Positions 6,738 to 11,505 of a stretch of 11,505 bases of DNA are shown here, piece after piece. A model generated the notes under the pieces. That model was not told the origin of the DNA. It ran no database searches and was given only the letters and a program-made list of their open reading frames with translations. The position numbers and the translations under genes are program-made. Within the stretch, counting starts at the first letter, position 1, and each line of letters begins with the position of its first letter. Source of the DNA: Acidobacteriaceae bacterium (GTDB taxonomy: Bacteria > Acidobacteriota > Terriglobia > Terriglobales > Acidobacteriaceae); NCBI GenBank assembly GCA_030049955.1, contig JASIJX010000374.1, positions 1 to 11,505 on the forward strand, given 5' to 3'.

Positions 6738-6765
6738 TAATAAAACGAATGACCGTTCTATTATA
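6738..6765 (-). promoter_or_regulatory. Promoter -10 box with 26-bp TetR-type operator for methyltransferase/tetR unit
   Basis: On the minus strand, TAATAGAACG and CGTTTTATTA flank a 6-bp centre GTCATT (26 bp, 9 of 10 arm positions complementary), at 6738-6763. A perfect TATAAT (6765-6760) overlaps one arm and is preceded by TG one base upstream of TATATA (extended -10 form). A TTGCAA at 6790-6785 could be a weak -35 box with long spacing. The palindrome's size and GAACGGTCATTC-like centre are typical of TetR operators. Binding here would block the polymerase directly. The start codon lies about 21 bp further down. Confidence 0.7.
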
Positions 6766-6947
6766 TAGCAGGGGCAAGCTTAAATTGCAAGTAGTTTTGA
6801 CGAGTTGGTGGATCGCCTTCTGCAAGAACATTGGCGTCTTTTGCTTGTTACGCCGACCCGCTTTTGAGCCACACTGAAATTGTTAACTGGGGTCCTGAGA
6901 GACACAGCGACCTTGGTAAAGCCGAAACCTCATGAAGGGTGGCACGA

Positions 6948-8390
6948 ATGAAAACACATGAAATCACGACTCCGGTAAGGGTCTTTGATCGCGCCTATAT
7001 CAATGGGCAGTTCGTCACTCTCCATGGAGCCCAGGTCGTCGATCTCGTGAACCCGACCGACAACAAGGTCATCGGCAAGGTGACCATGGCAGACGAGATC
7101 GACGCACGAAAAGCGATCGGTGCAGCGAAAGTGGCCTTCAACACCTTTTCGGAAAGCAGCAGAGAATACCGGATGGAGCTCCTGCAGCGGTTGCACGATG
7201 CCGTGGCCAAACGAATAGATCAACTCGTTGATGCGACGGTTGTGGAGTACGGCGCACCGCAAGACCGTGCGAAGGGCTCCAACAACCTCGCGGCGAACAT
7301 TTTTCTGCACTTCAAGAAGGTGCTCGAGAATTTCGACCTGGTCAGGACTGTCGGAACATCCAAGGTTGTGATGGAGCCGGTCGGCGTGGTGGGCATATTT
7401 ACGCCATGGAATTCGAGCGCCGGCTCGATCGCGATCAAAGTGGCGCCGGCAATCGCTACCGGATGCACGGTCGTCATCAAGCCCAGCGAGATGAGCGCCA
7501 TGCAAACGGAAGTGTTGATGGACGCCTTTCATGAAGCCGCGTTGCCTCCCGGTGTCATCAATGTCGTGACCGGCCTCGGCGAGGTCGTCGGGACGGAGTT
7601 AACCAAAAGTCCCGACATTCAGAAAATCGCCTTCACCGGTTCCACGCAGATCGGAAAACTCGTCGCCAGGAACTCCCTGGACACAATGAAGCGCTTGACG
7701 CTGGAGCTCGGGGGCAAGTCGCCGAACATCATCCTCGACGACGCCGATCTCTCCACGGCGATTCCGATGGCCATCAACGCCTGCTACCTGAATAACGGGC
7801 AGGCCTGCATCGCGGCTTCGCGTCTGATCGTGCCGCAAGACCGGCTCGACGAAGTGAAGCGATTGGCCAAAGCGGCCGTCGAAAAAATCAAAGTGGGCGA
7901 TCCCCGGGATAACGACGTCACCCTCGGCCCATTGGCCAGCACAAAACAGTACCAGCGCGTGCAGGAGTACATCAAGTCTGGCATCGACGAAGGCGCGGAG
8001 CTCGTCATCGGCGGCGAAGGTCATCCCCAGGGACTTGAGGGTGGGAATTTCGTCAAGCCCACCGTCTTCGCCAACGTCACTCGCCGCATGCGCATCGCCA
8101 AGGAAGAAATCTTCGGACCGGTCTTGTCGATACTGACCTACAAGACGGAAGCCGAGGCCATTGAAATCGCCAATGACACCGAATTCGGCCTTATCGCTTA
8201 CGTAAGCTCGGCAGACCCTGAAAGTGCCAACCGCGTGGCGCGAAAACTCGCCGCTGGCCGCGTCCTCATCAACACAGTAAGTCACGATCCGTTTGCTCCC
8301 TTCGGTGGCTTCAAACAGTCGGGGATCGGTCGGGAAGGCGGGATCTTCGGGCTGCAGGAGTACCTGGAACCGAAAGCAATAATCGGCTAA
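6948..8390 (+). CDS. NAD(P)-dependent aldehyde dehydrogenase
   Basis: The 480-residue enzyme oxidises an aldehyde to the acid with NAD(P). All catalytic elements are visible: N155 in FTPWN, K178 in KPSE (cofactor), the FTGSTQIG turn (229-236), general base E253 in LELGGKSPN, nucleophile C287 in NGQACIAASR, and E387 in EEIFGPVL. The length is normal for the superfamily and no damage is seen. I start at ATG 6948 with AAGGG 8 nt upstream; a GTG at 6939 would add three residues but lacks a ribosome-binding site. The specific substrate is unknown. It is divergent from the methyltransferase unit across a 231-bp gap in which I find no convincing -35/-10 pair for this gene. The broken MarR gene overlaps its last codons from the other strand. 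The neighbouring MDR oxidoreductase suggests a shared aldehyde/quinone detoxification theme. Confidence 0.95.
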   Translation: MKTHEITTPVRVFDRAYINGQFVTLHGAQVVDLVNPTDNKVIGKVTMADEIDARKAIGAAKVAFNTFSESSREYRMELLQRLHDAVAKRIDQLVDATVVEYGAPQDRAKGSNNLAANIFLHFKKVLENFDLVRTVGTSKVVMEPVGVVGIFTPWNSSAGSIAIKVAPAIATGCTVVIKPSEMSAMQTEVLMDAFHEAALPPGVINVVTGLGEVVGTELTKSPDIQKIAFTGSTQIGKLVARNSLDTMKRLTLELGGKSPNIILDDADLSTAIPMAINACYLNNGQACIAASRLIVPQDRLDEVKRLAKAAVEKIKVGDPRDNDVTLGPLASTKQYQRVQEYIKSGIDEGAELVIGGEGHPQGLEGGNFVKPTVFANVTRRMRIAKEEIFGPVLSILTYKTEAEAIEIANDTEFGLIAYVSSADPESANRVARKLAAGRVLINTVSHDPFAPFGGFKQSGIGREGGIFGLQEYLEPKAIIG

Positions 8391-8701
8391 CCCGAGGAAT
8401 ATCCTGACAGCGCGATTGCCTCCAGACGAAACGCCGGCGAGAGAAAAAATGACCGTCCACGTGCCACCAGCTTGGAGACTCCGCCACGTGTCATCCCAAT
8501 GCGTTCTGCGACTACGCCGGGCGAGATCTCCTTTTCGTCGAACATCTCCCGCATGACGACCCACTCCGCCACGGTTACACCGCTCGCCTGGAGCTTGCGG
8601 GCGAAGGCGTGGGAGACATGATTCGAGACGAAACGCAGCCAGAAACCAACGTGCTTTTTCAAATCGCTCATGGTGAGAGAGGATGCTCTGGCGTCTTTCA
8701 T
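8387..8701 (-). pseudogene. MarR-family regulator truncated at 3' end
   Basis: The frame begins at ATG 8701 (or ATG 8671, 10 codons later) and shows the first half of a MarR protein: a dimerisation helix (HVGFWLRFVSNHVSHAFARK), LQASGVTVAEWVVMREMF, and the winged-helix core EISPGVVAERIGMTRGGVSK. After LVARG, where the recognition helix should pass into the wing (usually DRRxxxxxLT), the sequence turns to unrelated residues. It ends at TAG 8389-8387, inside the 3' end of the aldehyde dehydrogenase gene. Only about 80 family residues of a usual 140-160 remain, so the wing and C-terminal dimer helix are missing and the product should not dimerise or bind DNA normally. A deletion joining marR to the aldehyde dehydrogenase region explains this. 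In intact loci such MarR genes are divergent from, and control, an MDR oxidoreductase like the one at 8848. Confidence 0.75.
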
Positions 8702-8707
8702 AGAATT

Positions 8708-8736
8708 AGATTACATAGAAACAGTTTCTATATCAA
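8708..8736 (-). promoter_or_regulatory. marR-type promoter with perfect 17-bp operator palindrome
   Basis: ATAGAAAC-A-GTTTCTAT (8715-8731) is a perfect palindrome of the MarR type. On the minus strand TTGATA (8736-8731) and TAATCT (8713-8708) are separated by exactly 17 bp, and the palindrome fills this spacer, so a bound repressor would block polymerase. Transcription would begin close to the ATG at 8701, implying a leaderless or nearly leaderless message. The site also lies 117 bp upstream of the oxidoreductase start, so it could control both directions. Confidence 0.6.
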
Positions 8737-8847
8737 CTATTATTTGCGGCCGCGCTATTGGCCTTGGACGACTTCTTACGTGGACAGCCTGCCTGCTAGA
8801 CTTGACTCCGTTCTGCGCCAGACGCCTTTTCAGACTTGGAGAGAACA

Positions 8848-9870
8848 ATGAAAGCGATCGCTTTCACACGTCCATTACCCATCGAGGCTCAGGATTCTCT
8901 GGTGGAATTGGATCTGCCGCGGCCAAAATTCGGTCCGCATGATCTGCTCGTCAATGTGCGGGCGGTTTCTGTTAATCCCGTGGACACAAAGGTACGGGGC
9001 GCGCGGCATCAGGGTTCGGCCTCGCACGACACAGGCAACCCGCGGGTGCTGGGCTGGGATGCTGCAGGCGTCGTGGTAGAAAAGGGAGCCGCGGCCACCG
9101 GATTCGACGTGGGCGATGAGGTCTACTACGCCGGTGCGCTGGATCGTCCCGGATCGAACGCGGAATTTCAAGCCGTCGATGAAAGGCTCGTCGGGCACAA
9201 GCCGAAATCGATTGGTTTTGCTGAGGCGGCCGCACTGCCTCTTACCAGCATCACCGCCTGGGAACTCCTGTTCGATCGGTTTGGTGTTCGCGAAGGCGAA
9301 AGCGGCGCGTCGTTGCTGGTGAGCGGGGCCGCCGGCGGCGTGGGCTCAATCCTCGTACAACTGGCTCGTCGACGGACGGCTTTGACCGTCATCGCGACTG
9401 CATCGCGGCCGGAAACTGTGGATTGGGTGAAGCGGATGGGCGCTCACCACGTGATCGATCACACCAAGCCGCTGGTCGAACAGGTGAAGGAACTCCACGC
9501 GGCTCCGGTGAAATACATCGCCAGCCTCACGGCGACTTCACGGAACTTTGCGCCTTTGGTCGATGTGCTGGCGCCCCAGGGAAAGCTCGGCCTGATCGAC
9601 GATCCTGAGACGCTCGACGTGGTCCCGCTCAAAGCCAAGTCTGCGTCGCTTCATTGGGAGTTTATGTTTGCGCGCTCGATATGGCAAACACCGGATATGG
9701 GCGAACAGGGACGCTTGCTGAGTCGCATTGCGGAGCTGGTCGATCGCGGTGAAGTGCGCTCAACGCAGACGCAGACCTTCAGTCCCATCAATGTTGAAAA
9801 CCTCAAGAAGGCCCATGCGCTTGCAGAAAGCGGGAAGGCAATTGGCAAAGTCACATTGAGTGGCTTCTGA
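8848..9870 (+). CDS. Zinc-independent MDR oxidoreductase (zinc-type ADH-like / quinone oxidoreductase)
   Basis: The 340-residue protein is a medium-chain dehydrogenase/reductase of the 'zinc-type alcohol dehydrogenase-like' (YogA/TIGR02817-like) branch. Visible marks are the N-terminal catalytic-fold segment VRAVSVNPVDTKVR (37-50), GWDAAGVV (69-76), VGDEVYYAG, and the cofactor loop VSGAAGGVGS (158-167). No cysteine occurs anywhere in the protein, so the zinc ligands of true alcohol dehydrogenases are absent; this fits an NADPH-dependent quinone or enone reductase. The ATG at 8848 follows GGAGAG (8838-8843). It diverges from the broken MarR gene across a spacer with a MarR-type operator, so it may now be expressed without its former repressor. 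The protein looks complete, and the insertion sequence downstream did not enter it. Confidence 0.9.
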   Translation: MKAIAFTRPLPIEAQDSLVELDLPRPKFGPHDLLVNVRAVSVNPVDTKVRGARHQGSASHDTGNPRVLGWDAAGVVVEKGAAATGFDVGDEVYYAGALDRPGSNAEFQAVDERLVGHKPKSIGFAEAAALPLTSITAWELLFDRFGVREGESGASLLVSGAAGGVGSILVQLARRRTALTVIATASRPETVDWVKRMGAHHVIDHTKPLVEQVKELHAAPVKYIASLTATSRNFAPLVDVLAPQGKLGLIDDPETLDVVPLKAKSASLHWEFMFARSIWQTPDMGEQGRLLSRIAELVDRGEVRSTQTQTFSPINVENLKKAHALAESGKAIGKVTLSGF

Positions 9871-9874
9871 TGGT

Positions 9875-9921
9875 GAGGCTCATAGAGCGCCTCATGAGCA
9901 AACCAAAAGCGGTTCTCGCTT
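9875..9921 (+). terminator. Two stem-loops after the MDR oxidoreductase gene
   Basis: GAGGC/GCCTC (9875-9879, 9889-9893) and GCTCAT/ATGAGC (9878-9883, 9894-9899) are alternative, mutually exclusive stems. AAGCG-GTTCT-CGCTT (9907-9921) is a second perfect 5-bp hairpin. No T-run follows either. This is a plausible 3' end region for the oxidoreductase transcript, just before the insertion sequence. Confidence 0.35.
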
Positions 9922-9936
9922 GACGCCTTCAGTCAG

Positions 9937-9948
9937 TATGGAGTGACC
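9937..9948 (+). repeat. Left inverted repeat of the IS
   Basis: TATGGAGTGACC is the exact reverse complement of 11489-11500. It is preceded by TCAG, which also follows the right repeat. Confidence 0.85.
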
Positions 9949-10030
9949 GGCGCCGATACGCTGATCGTGGGTTAGGCTGTGTGTTTATCAGGACACGCAG
10001 TTCAGAGCCACAAGCGGAAGGGAGCCGGTC

Positions 10031-11158
10031 ATGAAGGAGAAGGTACGATTTTTAGGTTTGGATGTCCATGCCGAGACGATTGCCGTAGCAGTTGCGGAGC
10101 CGGATGGTGAGGTGCGAAGCCTGGGCACGATTCCGAACCGCGCCGAGTCGATTCGCAAGATGATCAGGAAGCTTGGCCCGGCGGAGAAGTTGAGAGCTTG
10201 TTATGAGGCGGGGCCAACGGGCTACGTTGTGTACTGGCAACTCGTCGAGTTGGGCGTTCAGTGCGAGGTTGTGGCGCCCACGCTGGTACCTGTTAAGGCA
10301 GGTGATCGGGTAAAGACAGATCGGCGGGATGCAGAGAAGCTGGCGCGTTGCTATCGATCCGGCGATCTGACGGCGGTATGGGTTCCGGATGAAGGCTCCG
10401 AGGCGTTACGGGATTTGGTGCGTGCTCGTGAAGCCGCCAAGCAGGATCAGATGCGAGCGCGGCATCGGTTGAGCAAGTTCCTTCTGCGCTCAGGTCAACG
10501 TCCACCAACCGGCGTGAGATCGTGGACGCGGCCCTATCTGATCTGGGTTGCACAGCTACGGTTCGCACAGTCAGCTCAGGAGTCCACGCGACAGGACTAT
10601 CTGCACGAGGTTGAGCACATGCGTGCACGGGTGACGCGTCTGGAGCAAGCCATCATAGAAGCGGTGAAGCTGGCCTCGCCCGCGTTACAACAAGTCATCA
10701 ACGATCTGCAGGCACTTCGTGGTATCGCGGATATTTCGGCTGTGACCATTGCGGCTGAACTGGGCCAGGTATCTCGTTTTGGCAGTGCTCGAGAACTGAT
10801 GGGTTATTGCGGCGCGGTGCCAAGCGAAGACTCCAGTGGCAAGCGCATCAGGCGCGGAGGCATCACTAAAACAGGCAACGCGCACCTGCGACGGATCGTA
10901 GGCGAAGCAGCATGGAGCTATCGTCGGCCACCGTGCATCTGGTATGGCTTGCGGAGGCGGCAGGAGAGCATTTCGGAAGAGGCCAAGGAAATCGCGTGGA
11001 AAGCGCAACACCGCTTGCACAAGCGGTATATAAAGCTGGGCGCGGCCGGCAAGCCCCAGGGAAAGATCATCACCGCGGTTGCTCGTGAGTTGTTGGGGTT
11101 CATCTGGGCTATTGGAACAAGAGCGGAAACGATCGTCAGCGAGCAAGCCGCAGCCTGA
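10031..11158 (+). CDS. IS110/IS1111-family transposase (DEDD recombinase)
   Basis: The 375-residue protein has the RuvC-like DEDD N-terminal domain: D11 in LGLDVHAET, E59 in CYEAGPTGY, and D97/D100 in KTDRRDAEKLA. A coiled-coil-like helical linker follows (about 185-215). The C-terminal Tnp_20 domain has ALRGIADISAVTIAAELG (228-245) and GYCGAVPSEDSSGKRIRRGG (258-277), the latter holding the catalytic serine region (S268/S269). These enzymes excise the element as a circle and insert it at sites chosen by an element-encoded guide RNA, without classical transposase chemistry. The ATG at 10031 follows AAGGGAG (10017-10023). Length and motifs are intact, so the copy may be active. It should be expressed mainly from the circle-junction promoter, as in related elements; no clear promoter is visible in the left non-coding part. 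Confidence 0.95.
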   Translation: MKEKVRFLGLDVHAETIAVAVAEPDGEVRSLGTIPNRAESIRKMIRKLGPAEKLRACYEAGPTGYVVYWQLVELGVQCEVVAPTLVPVKAGDRVKTDRRDAEKLARCYRSGDLTAVWVPDEGSEALRDLVRAREAAKQDQMRARHRLSKFLLRSGQRPPTGVRSWTRPYLIWVAQLRFAQSAQESTRQDYLHEVEHMRARVTRLEQAIIEAVKLASPALQQVINDLQALRGIADISAVTIAAELGQVSRFGSARELMGYCGAVPSEDSSGKRIRRGGITKTGNAHLRRIVGEAAWSYRRPPCIWYGLRRRQESISEEAKEIAWKAQHRLHKRYIKLGAAGKPQGKIITAVARELLGFIWAIGTRAETIVSEQAAA

Positions 11159-11488
11159 CAAGAACAAACGAAAAGCAACCACCTTCCTATTAAGGAAAAA
11201 GCAAAGACAGTTTATCGATGAATTGCGCCACACAACTCGAGCACAGAGCCAGCAGCAGCCTGGGCAAGCACGAAGGAGAACCCTCGTTTGCCCTATGCGA
11301 CAGGCTCGACCGGACTCGCGCTAACAGTCAGAGGCAGCTCCCGACGGATCATGATTATGCGGTTCCGACCCGCGAATATCAGACTGATCAATCGTCGCCA
11401 ACACCTGCCCAGGCTGCTGCTCGCCCTGTGCTTGTGGAAAGACAAAAACAACTGCAAAAACAACCCCACCGATTGGCGGCATTGACAG
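11159..11488 (+). ncRNA. 3' non-coding region of the IS; candidate bridge/seeker guide RNA
   Basis: About 330 bp between the transposase stop and the right inverted repeat hold no credible gene. IS1111-type elements are known to encode their target-guiding RNA (bridge RNA/seekRNA) in this position. Within it, CGACG+GATCA (11342-11351) pairs with TGATC+CGTCG (11385-11389, 11393-11397) around a 3-nt bulge. An inner GCGG/CCGC hairpin (11359-11362, 11370-11373) leaves an internal loop of 7 and 11 nt. The 3' loop strand contains ATATCAG (11376-11382), identical to the right element/flank junction (11498-11504). Further 5', CAGTCAG (11325-11331) equals the left flank up to the repeat (9930-9936). 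The exact RNA ends are unknown. Role and boundaries are inferred. Confidence 0.55.
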
Positions 11489-11500
11489 GGTCACTCCATA
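11489..11500 (-). repeat. Right inverted repeat of the IS
   Basis: GGTCACTCCATA is the exact inverted copy of 9937-9948. It is followed by TCAG, as is found just before the left repeat. Only one more base of flank is in the window. Confidence 0.85.
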
Positions 11501-11505
11501 TCAGG

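Larger units (their letters stand above)
9937..11500 (+). mobile_element. Complete IS1111-type insertion sequence (IS110 family)
   Basis: The element is bounded by perfect 12-bp inverted repeats TATGGAGTGACC (9937-9948 and, inverted, 11489-11500). It contains one full-length DEDD transposase, a short left non-coding part (about 82 bp between repeat and gene) and a long right non-coding part (about 330 bp). IS110-group members lack such inverted repeats and keep their long non-coding region on the left, so inverted repeats plus a long right region point to the IS1111 subgroup. In that subgroup the repeats are usually subterminal, so the true ends may lie a few bases outside. TCAG directly abuts both repeats (9933-9936 and 11501-11504). 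The element sits in the intergenic region behind the oxidoreductase and interrupts no recognisable gene on its left. Its right flank is cut by the window. Confidence 0.85.

Noticed and set aside
6766..6947. Promoter or second TetR operator for the aldehyde dehydrogenase
   Set aside because: Only short AT-rich words such as GTTAAC are present. No palindrome matching the 6738-6763 site and no -35/-10 pair with good spacing was found.
6930..7532. 200-codon minus-strand frame rich in His/Arg/Asp
   Set aside because: Antisense shadow of the aldehyde dehydrogenase 5' half; composition is typical of a complementary-strand artefact.
7599..8564. 321-codon open frame on the minus strand
   Set aside because: It lies wholly antisense to the aldehyde dehydrogenase gene, whose catalytic motifs are all intact. 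The translation has no recognisable domain and reflects GC-biased third positions.
10685..11233. 182-codon minus-strand frame in the IS
   Set aside because: Antisense to the transposase C-terminal domain. IS1111 elements carry a single gene, and this frame has no motif.
1..11505. CRISPR array or toxin-antitoxin/defence system
   Set aside because: No regularly spaced direct repeats are seen, and no nuclease, helicase, antitoxin or reverse-transcriptase-like frame is present. The only nuclease-like frames are the IS transposase and a truncated GIY-YIG fragment.

Overview
The window reads as an accessory or hypervariable stretch of a bacterial chromosome with moderate-to-high GC. The first gene is a CYCXC-family cysteine-motif protein, and the mix of NmrA-type, TIGR00027-type and MDR-type genes would suit an Acidobacteriota (Terriglobia-like) soil bacterium. 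That placement is inference, because no rRNA or universal marker gene is present. The firmest landmark is a complete tmRNA gene (ssrA, 522-874).

Layout. 1-358: 3' part of a CYCXC-family protein. 522-874: tmRNA with tag ANQELALAA. 875-1560: a decay zone just behind the tmRNA 3' end, holding a stem-loop, a GC-rich repeat unit, the first ~17 codons of a GIY-YIG nuclease and a frameshifted MgtC/SapB remnant. 1562-4953: an oxidoreductase module with an NmrA-type NAD(P)-binding protein divergent from a TetR regulator, followed by a class A FAD monooxygenase. 4957-5085: an unrecognised short reading frame. 5162-6716 (minus strand): a TIGR00027-type SAM methyltransferase overlapping a second TetR gene, with a near-perfect 26-bp operator-like palindrome on the promoter -10 box. 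6948-8390: aldehyde dehydrogenase. 8387-8701 (minus strand): a MarR regulator broken at its 3' end, whose perfect 17-bp palindrome survives between plausible -35 and -10 boxes. 8848-9870: a zinc-independent MDR oxidoreductase. 9937-11500: a complete IS1111-type (IS110 family) insertion sequence with 12-bp inverted repeats and a ~330-bp 3' non-coding region.

Working together. The middle of the window is a row of 'regulator plus redox/detoxification enzyme' modules (TetR/NmrA/FAD monooxygenase, methyltransferase/TetR, aldehyde dehydrogenase, MarR/MDR oxidoreductase). It looks like a patchwork of small-molecule-responsive genes for aromatic, quinone, aldehyde or antibiotic-like compounds. It is not one pathway with an identifiable substrate.

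The most interesting item is the 3' non-coding region of the insertion sequence. It folds on paper into a stem with an internal loop, and it contains 7-nt matches to the left and right element/target junctions, the arrangement expected of a bridge/seeker guide RNA. I see no CRISPR array, toxin-antitoxin pair, or new multi-gene defence system.
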